Origin: Oceanisphaera litoralis
GTDB lineage: Bacteria > Pseudomonadota > Gammaproteobacteria > Enterobacterales > Aeromonadaceae
Length of the DNA: 64,000 bases
Reading direction: 5' to 3'
NCBI RefSeq assembly: GCF_016907015.1
Contig: NZ_JAFBBE010000014.1
Span: forward strand, 36,896-100,895
Numbering within the stretch: the stretch's first letter is position 1; every line of letters starts with the position of its first letter. The position numbers were made by a program, and so were the translations under genes. The notes beneath the pieces were generated by a model, which searched no databases, was not told where the DNA came from, and worked only from the letters and a program-made list of their open reading frames with translations. Below, piece by piece: positions 26,294-34,982 of the stretch.

Positions 26294-26782
26294 ATGGCAT
26301 CGTTACGCACCCTGCTGGCCACGGCCCTGCTGCTGGGCTCAGCGGTGGTTTTCGCCCACGACTACCATGGCGGTGATCTGGATATAGCCCATCCCTGGAG
26401 CCGGCCGCTGCCGCCGGTGGCCACCACCGGCGTGACCTATCTGACGGTGAGTAACAAGGGCGATGCCGAGGATGTGCTGCTGGGCGCCGAGAGCCCGGTC
26501 GCGGAAAAAGTGGAAATTCATACTCATATCAAGGATGGCGAGTTGATGAAGATGCGCCAACTGAACGAGCTGGTGATCCCGGCCGGTGGCGAGCTGATAC
26601 TGGCGCCGGGTGGTCATCACCTGATGCTGATGGGTCTGAAGCAGGTGCCGGCCGTCGGCGAACGCTTTCCGCTGACCCTGTATTTCAAAAAGGCCGGTGC
26701 CCTAGAAGTGGACGTCGCGGTGGATGGCGAGCACGCGAAGCCGGAGGAAAAGGTCCATGACGACAGCCATCATCACCGCTAA
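26294..26782 (+). CDS. Periplasmic copper chaperone PCu(A)C
   Basis: 162 residues from the ATG at 26294 with AGGAA upstream. A signal peptide ends near FAHD (about residue 22). The PCu(A)C copper-binding pattern is present: His in EIHTHI, Met in LMKMRQL, then HHLMLMG. The C-terminus adds a His-rich tail (DDSHHHR). Family members deliver Cu(I) to cytochrome oxidase. No oxidase or SCO gene is next to it here. Confidence 0.9.
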   Translation: MASLRTLLATALLLGSAVVFAHDYHGGDLDIAHPWSRPLPPVATTGVTYLTVSNKGDAEDVLLGAESPVAEKVEIHTHIKDGELMKMRQLNELVIPAGGELILAPGGHHLMLMGLKQVPAVGERFPLTLYFKKAGALEVDVAVDGEHAKPEEKVHDDSHHHR

Positions 26783-26787
26783 ATATA

Positions 26788-26815
26788 AGAAGGGAACGGC
26801 TGGCCCCTTTTTATC
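26788..26815 (+). terminator. Weak terminator after the copper chaperone gene
   Basis: The short stem AAGGG / CCCCTT is followed by TTTTT. The remaining 26816-27082 contains no gene that I can support. Confidence 0.5.
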
Positions 26816-27082
26816 AGATCGTCTGTTCGTCCGAAGCTGGTTGGTCAAAGGGCTCTCTACCCCCGACATGCCGCAGTAAATGACACTCAGCAGTGAAACC
26901 CGCTGCGAATATTCGCCGGATGCTTGGTCTAGCGCCACTGTTTCGTTACAACACGATAGAACCTTACTGCCGGGCAACAAAGCTTCGGGTGGAAACTTCT
27001 GTTCAAGAATACGGCTGCTCTGTGTGTACCTGAGGCTGTTGTAATTTAGCTGTATTGCCTGAGCCTGATGAAGGATCCGCTC

Positions 27083-27820
27083 TTAATAGAGGCTGTGGTT
27101 CCCGCCGTTCCGGGTTGTGTTTTGTGGCAGTGATTGCTCCAGATTGATGAAGGTCTTGAACAGTGTAGGGGGATGGGCGCTTTTGTCACTGACAGTTGCA
27201 ATCTGGTAGTTCCCCAGTTTGAATTGGGTGAGGTGCCATTGGGAGCTGTCTGTAAGTAAGGAATAATATGCAAGTGCCGGTAGGGTAGCCAAACTTTGCT
27301 CATTAGGAGAAATGGCTTTATACAGTGCTTCTTTGGCGCACCATAATCGATAGAAATAATTCAGAAGCTTGGAGTTTTGCTTCGGTAAAAGGCTTAACTC
27401 TTTTTCACTCATAAAGAGTTTGGCCATTTCTCGAAAGTTGTTTCTGGTCTTCGTCAATTCAGCATCAATTCCAATCCTTAGTGGACTTAAAGCAAAGCAC
27501 ACCAGGTTATAGCTGTGGCTTAGGCTGATGTGAGCTGGGGTGGGAAGGTTGTGAATGGCGGGCGTTGCCTGAGGCCGCTCTTCTATCTTCCAAAAGGTGG
27601 TAGGTCGCTGATAATTCTGACTTAAGGCAGTGCACAACAAGAGTCTGCTGTGGAGGTATTGCAGTCGACGTTTGGTGGAGCGAAGGGAGTGGTAAAAATC
27701 CTGCTGCGCCGAGGGTAGTCGAGCCAGTTTTACATCAAGGCTTGATTGGCCGGAAGAGCCGATTCTGGCGTGCCAGAACCGGATAATTACGGGAGGGGCG
27801 TTAGCGGGCAAGTTTAACAA
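27083..27820 (-). CDS. 4'-phosphopantetheinyl transferase for the APE carrier proteins
   Basis: 245 residues, apparently from the TTG at 27820, which overlaps the upstream gene's last codons; no ATG or GTG is available nearby. Sfp-type PPTase motifs are present: ISLSHS (about 98), IGIDAE (about 118) and the WCAKEALYK Mg/CoA-binding helix. The enzyme would add the pantetheine arm to the two ACPs of the aryl polyene cluster. It lies on the opposite strand at the cluster's left edge, in one transcript with the small exported protein. Confidence 0.88.
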   Translation of the reverse strand: MLNLPANAPPVIIRFWHARIGSSGQSSLDVKLARLPSAQQDFYHSLRSTKRRLQYLHSRLLLCTALSQNYQRPTTFWKIEERPQATPAIHNLPTPAHISLSHSYNLVCFALSPLRIGIDAELTKTRNNFREMAKLFMSEKELSLLPKQNSKLLNYFYRLWCAKEALYKAISPNEQSLATLPALAYYSLLTDSSQWHLTQFKLGNYQIATVSDKSAHPPTLFKTFINLEQSLPQNTTRNGGNHSLY

Positions 27821-28241
27821 CTTCTCCGGTCAGGGCGACACCGGCGATAATCGCACCGGCATGGCATTCATACTGGGTGTTGCTGCTGACCTTGTTTTTC
27901 TTGTAGTAGCTGGCAATGTTGATAACGGCGTCGCCCCCCTCTTTTTTCACCCTGTCCTGCAAGGAGAGAAGTGCAGACAGCAGCACCCAACGGCAAGCTT
28001 TATCGTCGCTTTTGTTGAATGCATTGGTCTTTTTATTGGTTGAAAAGTCGCCAAAGCTATGTGCTACCTTGGGGTGTTTTTGGCTGCCGAAGTAGAGTTG
28101 GACGTTTGGGTCGAGTCGCTCCTTAAATTCAGAAGACTGCATTGCATCCTGAATTGGCAGCATGTGTTTGGTGTCACGGCTGAATGCCTGAGGTGACATC
28201 AAAATCAAAAAGATCGAAAGGCTGGCGGTGATCAATTTCAC
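27801..28241 (-). CDS. Small exported protein, APE-associated (often annotated excinuclease-like)
   Basis: 146 residues from the GTG at 28241, which has AAGGA seven bases upstream; the open frame to 28328 is not needed. A signal peptide covers about residues 1-20 (SIFLILMSPQAFS). The mature protein has two cysteines (in ACRWVL and YECHAG), possibly a disulfide, and a GGDAVINIASYYKKN segment. Similar proteins sit beside aryl polyene clusters and carry the misleading name 'excinuclease ATPase subunit'; no ATPase motif is present. Function unknown. Confidence 0.7.
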   Translation of the reverse strand: MKLITASLSIFLILMSPQAFSRDTKHMLPIQDAMQSSEFKERLDPNVQLYFGSQKHPKVAHSFGDFSTNKKTNAFNKSDDKACRWVLLSALLSLQDRVKKEGGDAVINIASYYKKNKVSSNTQYECHAGAIIAGVALTGEVVKLAR

Positions 28242-28602
28242 GATATTTTCCTTGTGGTAGCAGATTCCTGATAAACGACTGATTATAGATAGAGTTAACC
28301 CATTGAGTAAACAGCTTTCTCTTTGCATTAGCCGGGTGGACAGGTAAAATCGGTCGGCCCCTAAATAGCAGGGTTAAAATGGATTTTGTCTTATTTTTAA
28401 CCAGGTAAGCCTGAGGTTATGATGTTGCCCAAGGTAAGGGTATGTTTTACTTAACTAGGCGATGAAAATTTTGCCTGGGTGTGCTTTATTTGTGTGTAAA
28501 ATAATCGCATCTAAAGTGTGCTTGTATCCTGATTTAGCAGGAGTGATGTAGTCAATGGCTGGCTTGCGTTAGTTGCCGGGATAAGGGTAGGCAGGAGTAA
28601 GG
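28242..28602. promoter_or_regulatory. Divergent promoter region of the APE cluster
   Basis: 361 AT-rich bases separate the leftward PPTase pair from the rightward biosynthetic operon. A perfect 8-bp inverted repeat (GGTTAAAA / TTTTAACC, 28372-28402, 15-base spacer) could be a regulator site. No gene is visible. Confidence 0.5.
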
Positions 28603-29316
28603 ATGTCTTTAAGTTTCAAGCTGCAATCATGGAATGCGCTCGCTCCTGGTCTGGAAAGTACTTCTGAGTGGCGGAGCTGGCTGGAACAGCTTTGTATTCC
28701 AACTCCCTGCCTGAATAAGGTTTCATTGCAGCAAATCCCCCCCATATTGCGGCGGCGGTTTACCGAGCTGGGCCGTTGTGCCGCCGGGGCAGCCTTGCCG
28801 TTGCTAGAAAATATCGATGCTATACCAGGCGTGTTTGCATCCCGGCATGGGGATACGCCACTCACGCTGTCGCTGCTTGAAGGCATCGCCGATGAACAGC
28901 CAATGTCACCCACTGGATTTAGTCTGGCCGTTCATAATGCCGTCAGTGGATTGATCTCCATTGCACGGAAGGACGCCAGTGAAGTGACAGCAATTGCAGC
29001 AGCCGATAATCTGATTCCCCTTGCGCTGCTGGAAGCGGCAACGCAGCTGCAGGAACGGGAACGGGTTTTGTGCCTCGTGTACGATGTCCCCCTGCCAGAA
29101 CTTTACCAGCCTTATAGTTCTTGCGAACCATTTCCTTTTGCGCTAGCCATGTTGCTCAGTCGCAGTGAAGGTGTTGAGATGACTCTTGAGCAAACCCGGT
29201 TTCAGCAGAAGCTGGATGGTTCAAGCGATCTGTTACAGATAATGCGCTTTCTGTGTGAGCAGGATAATAGTGCCCGCTTTCATTCCGAATCGGGCTTTGG
29301 CTGGCAGCTCTCCTGA
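28603..29316 (+). CDS. apeC: APE ketosynthase-like chain-length factor (ApeC)
   Basis: 237 residues, a short N-terminal ketosynthase-like protein (Ketoacyl-synt_2 type). Segments ILRRRFTELGRCAAGAALPLL and SPTGFSLAVHNAVSG match APE chain-length factors. The active-site Cys of true ketosynthases is absent. ApeC is known to pair with the ApeO ketosynthase and help set chain length. It opens the operon; 19 bases separate it from the acyltransferase gene. Confidence 0.88.
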   Translation: MSLSFKLQSWNALAPGLESTSEWRSWLEQLCIPTPCLNKVSLQQIPPILRRRFTELGRCAAGAALPLLENIDAIPGVFASRHGDTPLTLSLLEGIADEQPMSPTGFSLAVHNAVSGLISIARKDASEVTAIAAADNLIPLALLEAATQLQERERVLCLVYDVPLPELYQPYSSCEPFPFALAMLLSRSEGVEMTLEQTRFQQKLDGSSDLLQIMRFLCEQDNSARFHSESGFGWQLS

Positions 29317-29335
29317 CATAAGGCCCTGTTCAAGT

Positions 29336-30115
29336 ATGTTGAGTCATATTAATCGTCTTTGGCGCTGGTGCGGAACAGTGTTCAGCTTTTTGGTATTCGG
29401 ACTTGGTGGCGTAGTGTTGCCGCTACTTGTTCTTCCTGTGCTGTACTGCACTCCGGGAAGTACTGAGCAGCGTGAAAGAAGAGGCCAGCGTGTGATTCAT
29501 CATGCCTTTCGCTTTTATATTGGCATGATGAAGTTTCTCGGTGTACTCAGTTATGAAGTTGAGTACCCGGATAGATTACGGCATGCCCGTCTGATACTGG
29601 CTAACCACCCGTCACTGATCGATGTAATTTTTTTGATCGCGCTAGTGCCTAACGCTAACTGCGTGGTGAAAGGCAAGTTGAGCCGCAACCCGTTTACTCG
29701 TGGACCCATCAAGGCCGCTGGTTATATCATCAACGAAGAAAACGAGAAGGTGGTTGCTGCGGCTGGGGAGGCGTTTGCCAAAGGCCATGCGTTGATCATC
29801 TTTCCGGAGGGAACGCGGACTACACCCGAGGCGCTGATGTCGTTGAAAAGGGGAGCCGCCAATGTGGCTGTTCGCAATGCGGCGGATATCACACCGGTAC
29901 TGATAACCTGTCATCCATCCACGCTGACTAAACAGGACCGCTGGTATCAGACGCCTACTTCCAAGGTGCATATCCGCATTTGCGTGAATGAAACCCTGTC
30001 GGTGGAGCCCTACCTGCAGGAGATGGCTCCATCTGTAGCAGCACGAAGGTTAACGGCTGATCTTGCCGAATATTTTGATAAGGAGTTGAAAGTTTATGAG
30101 CAATCTGCAATTTGA
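29336..30115 (+). CDS. Lysophospholipid-type acyltransferase (ApeD-like)
   Basis: 259 residues from the ATG at 29336. Two hydrophobic segments at the N-terminus (about 12-40) anchor it in the inner membrane. The PlsC motifs are present: NHPSLIDV (HX4D) and FPEGTRTT, with GNTPFTRG-like NPFTRGPIKAAGY between them. In APE clusters such enzymes are thought to build the lipid anchor of the pigment. The stop lies 20 bases inside the next gene. Confidence 0.9.
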   Translation: MLSHINRLWRWCGTVFSFLVFGLGGVVLPLLVLPVLYCTPGSTEQRERRGQRVIHHAFRFYIGMMKFLGVLSYEVEYPDRLRHARLILANHPSLIDVIFLIALVPNANCVVKGKLSRNPFTRGPIKAAGYIINEENEKVVAAAGEAFAKGHALIIFPEGTRTTPEALMSLKRGAANVAVRNAADITPVLITCHPSTLTKQDRWYQTPTSKVHIRICVNETLSVEPYLQEMAPSVAARRLTADLAEYFDKELKVYEQSAI

Positions 30116-30356
30116 AATAAAGCAGATGATTATCGATGCGCTAGACCTTGAAGATATCGAGGCAGGCGAAATCGATGATAACGAAGCCCTTTTTGTAGAT
30201 GGGTTGGGTTTGGATTCAATAGATGCACTTGAAATAGGTCTGGCGTTGCAGAAGCGATATGGTATCAAGCTGAAAGCAGACTCTGAAGAAACCCGTAAGC
30301 ATTTTGCCAGTGTTAATGCACTAGCGGAGCTGGTTCAATCCCAAGAAAAGCATTAA
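30096..30356 (+). CDS. apeE: Acyl carrier protein 1 (ApeE)
   Basis: 86 residues. The phosphopantetheine serine lies in GLDSIDALE (about residue 43). It overlaps the acyltransferase gene by 20 bases, so translation is coupled. It carries the growing polyene or starter unit together with the second ACP. Confidence 0.92.
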   Translation: MSNLQFEIKQMIIDALDLEDIEAGEIDDNEALFVDGLGLDSIDALEIGLALQKRYGIKLKADSEETRKHFASVNALAELVQSQEKH

Positions 30357-30365
30357 GAGAGTGTC

Positions 30366-30611
30366 ATGTCAGGTCAGAAAGAAATTTATCAGAAAATCGT
30401 CAAGGTTCTGGAAGAGTTGTTTGAAATTGATCCGGATGATATCCATCCGGAGGCCAATCTCTACCAAGATCTGGATATCGACAGTATTGATGCAGTCGAT
30501 CTGGTTGTTGAATTGAAAAAAATGACCGGTAAAAAAATTAAGCCGGATGACTTTAAGTCGGTGCGAACGGTACAGGATGTGGTCATTGAAGTTGAGAAAT
30601 TGCTTGGCTGA
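30366..30611 (+). CDS. apeF: Acyl carrier protein 2 (ApeF)
   Basis: 81 residues. The attachment serine lies in LDIDSIDAVDL (about residue 39), and the protein is acidic like other ACPs. Two distinct ACPs are standard in APE clusters, one for starter and chain and one for extender delivery. Confidence 0.92.
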   Translation: MSGQKEIYQKIVKVLEELFEIDPDDIHPEANLYQDLDIDSIDAVDLVVELKKMTGKKIKPDDFKSVRTVQDVVIEVEKLLG

Positions 30612-30616
30612 ATCCG

Positions 30617-31156
30617 ATGCTGATTAGAACGGCTGCATTGCTGTTGACCATAGGTTATCCGCTTTTGGTTTATTGGGGGCTACACAGATTTGATGCGTTT
30701 GCCTTGCTGCCCTTGCTGCTCGTGATCTTGCTGCTACGTTGGTTCTCTGGCAAGCGAGGGTATGAGCGGTTCGTGATTATCGGTAGTGTCTTGGGTGTCA
30801 CGGCAGTGGTGTTGCTGCACGGTGCTCAAATGGGGCTTAAGCTATACCCAGTTATGGTAAATCTTGGCTTGCTGTTCGCGTTTGGCAGCAGTCTCTTTTC
30901 TTCACAGCCCATCATTGAACGACTAGCACGGATCAGGGAACCGGATCTGCCACCAGCAGGAGTGGCTTATACCCGTAAAGTGACACAGGTCTGGTGTGTG
31001 TTTTTTGTTCTGAATGCAACGGTCTCGACGGCAACGATGCTCTGGGCTTCGGAAGAGATATGGATGCTTTATAATGGCTTGATAGCCTATATCTTTATTG
31101 GGCTGATGCTGTCTCTGGAGTGGCTGATCAGACAGCGGGTCAGGAGGCGCAGATGA
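30617..31156 (+). CDS. APE cluster inner-membrane protein (COG4648/ApeG-like)
   Basis: 179 residues with about five hydrophobic segments. Segments RWFSGKRGYERF and SSLFSSQPIIERLARIREPDLPP are characteristic of the membrane proteins found in APE and FabA-like lipid clusters. Function is unknown. The stop overlaps the ligase start by four bases. Confidence 0.82.
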   Translation: MLIRTAALLLTIGYPLLVYWGLHRFDAFALLPLLLVILLLRWFSGKRGYERFVIIGSVLGVTAVVLLHGAQMGLKLYPVMVNLGLLFAFGSSLFSSQPIIERLARIREPDLPPAGVAYTRKVTQVWCVFFVLNATVSTATMLWASEEIWMLYNGLIAYIFIGLMLSLEWLIRQRVRRRR

Positions 31157-32847
31157 CCGGTTTGATACCGCTCTCCAACTGGTTGCTCCTGGCATCGGAC
31201 AGGCCGGTTGCAACCGGTGATACGGGAATGGTTACTCGAAAAGAACTGGAGGAAAGAGTCGCTTACTGGTATCGGAAGCTTCCTGCTGAACCGGGACAGC
31301 GCTGGGCGGTATACCATCAGGATGCGGTCGAGTTTGCAGCAATACTGCTGGCGCTGTGGCAATTGGAGTGTACAGCCTGTATTCCCGGTGATAATCGACC
31401 AGCGACCAATATACGGTTGGGGCGCAGAGTGGCCGGTTTTGTTGGCCAATATCCGGAATCCGGCTGTCTGGATGAAAAGAGGTGCTCGGAACAGGCTTCG
31501 GGCGTTGACTGGCGGTCACTGCCTGTGAATTTTCCGGCCGTGGAAATATATACCTCCGGTTCCACAGGTGAGCCCAAGCCTGTTTTGAAAACCTTTGAGC
31601 AAATTGAAGGTGAGTTGGCGGCGCTGGAGAAGCACTGGCCAGGCCAGGAGCAGGCTGTGGTGGTGACCACAGTGACTCATCAGCATCTGTACGGACTGAC
31701 CTTTCGTTTATTTTGGCCCCTGAGTAAAGGGCAGCTTTTCGAACGCAAAGCCTGTCAGTTTACCGAGGATCTTTTTCAAAGAGCACAACAGCATCGGCAG
31801 TTCATCCTTGTTTCAACTCCTTCTCATCTGAGCAGACTGAACCCGGCACTTGACTGGGACAGTCTGCGGTCTGGCTGTTGTGCCGTGTTGTCATCGGCTG
31901 CGCCATTGCAGCGAGTGGACAGCCTGCGGATCTCGACGTTGCTGAATGCACCGGTTCGTGAGATTTATGGCAGTTCGGAGACGGGGGCCGTGGCGTGGCG
32001 TATCCAGAGGCAAGCCAAGGAAGCCAATTGGCAGCCATTACCTGGGGTTAGGTGTGAGCTGACTCTGGACAAGACCTTGCGGGTAATAGCTCCCCAGGTT
32101 GAGGGAGGGCATCATGTGTTGTCTGATCGGGTGGAATTGGATGTGGACGGTGGTTTCAGATTACAGGGGCGAACCGATCGTATTGCCAAGATTGAAGGCA
32201 AGCGAATTTCCCTGGTCGAAGTGGAGCAAGTTGCCGAGCAGCACCAACTAATCAACACAGCCAGGGCTGTTGTCCTGAGTCATCGTCGAACTGAAATCGC
32301 GCTGGTTGTACAGTTAACCCATCAGGGTATGCAGTACTTGCAGTGTCAGGGAAAACAAGCGCTGACCCAGCAGTTACGAGAAATATTCAAACAACATTTT
32401 GAGCCGGTGGCATTACCACGGCGCTGGCGATTTGTAGAACAATTGCCCTATAACCAGCAGGGAAAAATTACGGTGGAGGCATTAATGGTTTTGTTTCAAC
32501 CGGACGAGCTCAAATGGCCCGATATAGTCAGTCAGACAGGCTCTGAACAAATGGCTGAGCTGGAGCTGAAGGTGTCGGCAAAGTTGGTTTATTTCGATGG
32601 TCACTTTACGGATAACCCTATTTTGCCGGGTATTACCCAGGTGCACTGGGCTGCACACTATGGGCGAAAGCTTCTTGGCGTGGACGGAGCTTTTTGCCGT
32701 CTGGAAGTAGCCAAATTTCAGCAGGTCATTTTTCCTGAGGCAGTCGTGACCTTGAAGCTTGACTATCAGGCTGAAAAGCAGAAGCTGGTGTTTTGTTATT
32801 TTTCAGACAAAGGAGTGCACGCCAGTGGACGGATCTGCTTCAACTGA
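31153..32847 (+). CDS. apeH: Aryl/acyl-ACP ligase fused to ApeI-like dehydratase
   Basis: 564 residues from the ATG at 31153 with AGGAGG upstream. Residues 1-450 are an adenylate-forming ligase: P-loop EIYTSGSTGEPKP, IYGSSETGAVAWR (A5), and LQGRTDRIAKIEGKRISL (A8). Residues about 462-564 form a hot-dog dehydratase-like domain with YFDGHFTDNPILPGITQVHWA. In the described Xenorhabdus cluster these are two proteins, ApeH (which activates the aryl starter) and ApeI (partner of ApeP), so this is a fusion. The ligase should load the aryl acid on ACP. Confidence 0.88.
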   Translation: MTGLIPLSNWLLLASDRPVATGDTGMVTRKELEERVAYWYRKLPAEPGQRWAVYHQDAVEFAAILLALWQLECTACIPGDNRPATNIRLGRRVAGFVGQYPESGCLDEKRCSEQASGVDWRSLPVNFPAVEIYTSGSTGEPKPVLKTFEQIEGELAALEKHWPGQEQAVVVTTVTHQHLYGLTFRLFWPLSKGQLFERKACQFTEDLFQRAQQHRQFILVSTPSHLSRLNPALDWDSLRSGCCAVLSSAAPLQRVDSLRISTLLNAPVREIYGSSETGAVAWRIQRQAKEANWQPLPGVRCELTLDKTLRVIAPQVEGGHHVLSDRVELDVDGGFRLQGRTDRIAKIEGKRISLVEVEQVAEQHQLINTARAVVLSHRRTEIALVVQLTHQGMQYLQCQGKQALTQQLREIFKQHFEPVALPRRWRFVEQLPYNQQGKITVEALMVLFQPDELKWPDIVSQTGSEQMAELELKVSAKLVYFDGHFTDNPILPGITQVHWAAHYGRKLLGVDGAFCRLEVAKFQQVIFPEAVVTLKLDYQAEKQKLVFCYFSDKGVHASGRICFN

Positions 32848-33592
32848 TAGGGACTTCAAGGCAGCGATTGTCATTCCGGTTTACAACCATGAAGCGGCGA
32901 TTGGCCTCACGCTGGCTCGAACCATGGAATATGACTATCCGGTACTGCTGGTGGATGATGGCAGCTCAGCCACGTGTCGTGATGTCTTGATCCAGCTCGA
33001 ACGGCAGTATGGTGACAGGGTTAATTTGCTTCGGCTGAAACAAAACGGTGGTAAGGGGGCGGCTGTAAAGGCTGGACTCAGACAATTACTGAAGATGGGA
33101 TATACGCACGCGGTTCAGATTGATGCCGATGGTCAGCATGAGCTGGCCGACCTGCCGCTGTTTATAGCTACAGGGCAGCGGTTCCCTGATACCTTGGTCA
33201 CCGGTTATCCCCAATATGATGAATCCGTGCCGGTGCTTCGCTATTACGCTCGCTATCTGACCCACGTCTGGGTCTGGATAAACACACTTTCGTTTCGTAT
33301 CAAGGACACCATGTGCGGTTTCAGAGTATACCCGTTGGCACAGGTGGTCCAGTTGCTGGATCAGGAGCCCTGCGGCAACCGCATGGACTTTGATCCTGAA
33401 GTCATCGTGCGCTGGGCATGGCGTGGCTTGCCGATTGAGAGCCTGCCCACCAGGGTAAATTATCCGATAGATGGCGTGTCACACTTCAATGCGGTCAAGG
33501 ATAACATCCTGATCTCACTGATGCATGCCCGGCTCTTCTTCGGCATGCTGGCGCGCCTGCCCTCGATCATCGGGAATCGCCGTCATGGCTGA
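32825..33592 (+). CDS. Family 2 glycosyltransferase of the APE cluster
   Basis: 255 residues from the GTG at 32825, chosen because AAGGAG lies nine bases upstream; it overlaps the ligase-dehydratase gene by 23 bases. GT-A motifs are present: IVIPVYNHE, LLVDDGSS and QIDADGQHELADL (the DxD region). It resembles dolichol-phosphate-mannose-type transferases and probably glycosylates the lipid anchor. In other APE clusters it is often the N-terminal half of a fusion with the acyltransferase that follows here as a separate gene. Confidence 0.88.
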   Translation: MDGSASTDRDFKAAIVIPVYNHEAAIGLTLARTMEYDYPVLLVDDGSSATCRDVLIQLERQYGDRVNLLRLKQNGGKGAAVKAGLRQLLKMGYTHAVQIDADGQHELADLPLFIATGQRFPDTLVTGYPQYDESVPVLRYYARYLTHVWVWINTLSFRIKDTMCGFRVYPLAQVVQLLDQEPCGNRMDFDPEVIVRWAWRGLPIESLPTRVNYPIDGVSHFNAVKDNILISLMHARLFFGMLARLPSIIGNRRHG

Positions 33593-34517
33593 ATACAGTA
33601 GGCACTGGGCCAATGTCGGCGAGGCGGGTACCTTATTGGGCATGAAAACCCTGCTGCGAGCCTACCGCTTGTTCGGCTGGGCAGGCTTTCGAATCTTGCT
33701 GCTGCCGGTCATGACTTATTTCTACCTGACGCGCAGGGAAGCTCGTCTGGCTTCGAGATCTTATCTTAATCGAATGATGCGCCTGCTGCCGCCTGAGCGA
33801 CAGGCAGGGCTGGCGCCGTTCAGGCACTTCTGGGAGTTTGGCGAAATTCTGCTGGACAAACTGCTGGTCTGGATGGGGCATATTCGTCATCAGGATGTGA
33901 TCTTTGAAACCCCGGCCGCATTCGAGGAAATCGACAAGAGTCGAAGTGGCGGCATCATCGTCGTCTCTCATTTGGGTAATACCGAAGTGTGCAGTGCGCT
34001 GGCCCATCAATTACCGGATATCAGAGTTACCATGTTGGTGTATACCCGCCATGCCGAAAAATTCAATCGTCTCATGCAGCAGGCCAACAGCAATACCGCC
34101 ATCAACCTGATGCAGGTGACCGATATATCGCCGGCTACAGCCTTGCTGCTGGCGGAGCGTGTTGAAGCGGGTGAATATATCGTTATCGCGGGTGATCGTG
34201 TCCCCGTGAATGGTGGCGAACGCACCTCAACGGTTGATTTTCTGGGGGATAAGGCGCAGTTCCCCCAAGGGGCATTCATTCTGGCCAGCTTGTTACGCTG
34301 TCCGGTTTATCTGATGTTCTGCCTCAAAGAGTCCGGGCAATACCACTTGTATCTGGAAAAATTTACCCAGCAACTATCTTTGCCGCGTAAGAGCAGGAAC
34401 GAAGGCCTGCAGCTAGTCGTGCAGGCTTATGCCGATCGTTTGGCTGAATATTGTCGTCGGGTACCTCTTCAGTGGTTCAACTTCTTTCCCTTCTGGTTGG
34501 CAGAACAGGATAAATGA
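33585..34517 (+). CDS. HtrB/LpxL-type lipid acyltransferase of the APE cluster
   Basis: 310 residues from the ATG at 33585, overlapping the glycosyltransferase gene by 8 bases. The LpxL-family motif VVSHLGNTE (about 126) and IAGDRVPVNGGER (about 200) are present, with one hydrophobic segment near residue 25. It should transfer an acyl chain, possibly the polyene itself, to a lipid acceptor at the inner membrane. Confidence 0.87.
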   Translation: MAEYSRHWANVGEAGTLLGMKTLLRAYRLFGWAGFRILLLPVMTYFYLTRREARLASRSYLNRMMRLLPPERQAGLAPFRHFWEFGEILLDKLLVWMGHIRHQDVIFETPAAFEEIDKSRSGGIIVVSHLGNTEVCSALAHQLPDIRVTMLVYTRHAEKFNRLMQQANSNTAINLMQVTDISPATALLLAERVEAGEYIVIAGDRVPVNGGERTSTVDFLGDKAQFPQGAFILASLLRCPVYLMFCLKESGQYHLYLEKFTQQLSLPRKSRNEGLQLVVQAYADRLAEYCRRVPLQWFNFFPFWLAEQDK

Positions 34518-34574
34518 GTGGGGTCAGAGTCCGAAAGTTGTCATTCCAACAGGCATTCGTGAGCAGGAATAAAC

Positions 34575-34982
34575 ATGGTTAAATCTGAAGTCATCCTTGA
34601 AATTCCCTTTCATGATGTTGATGTCATGCGTGTTGCCTGGCATGGGCACTATGCCAAATATCTTGAAATAGCGCGTTGTGCGCTGCTGGACAAGATTGAC
34701 TACAACTGTTTACAAATGGAGGGATCGGGTTATGTGTGGCCGGTGATTGATTTACGTATTCGCTATGTTCAACCCTTGCTCTTTCAGCAGAAAATAAAGG
34801 TCGAAGCCGTTTTGGTCGAGTGGGAAAGCCGAATGAAGATCAACTACTTGATCAGTGATGCAGCGAGCGGTAAACGTCTGACCAAGGCGTATACCGTACA
34901 GGTGGCAGTGAATGCCAAGAGCGGAGATATGCTTTATGCCTCTCCAACAGTGCTACTGCAGAAGCTGGGACTGGAGTCATGA
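34575..34982 (+). CDS. apeK: Hot-dog acyl thioesterase (ApeK)
   Basis: 135 residues. The 4HBT signature is clear: HDVDVMRVAWHGHYAKYLEIAR with the catalytic Asp, followed by LRIRYVQPLLFQQKI. Such thioesterases release or proofread ACP-bound chains. Stop and next ATG overlap (ATGA). Confidence 0.88.
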   Translation: MVKSEVILEIPFHDVDVMRVAWHGHYAKYLEIARCALLDKIDYNCLQMEGSGYVWPVIDLRIRYVQPLLFQQKIKVEAVLVEWESRMKINYLISDAASGKRLTKAYTVQVAVNAKSGDMLYASPTVLLQKLGLES

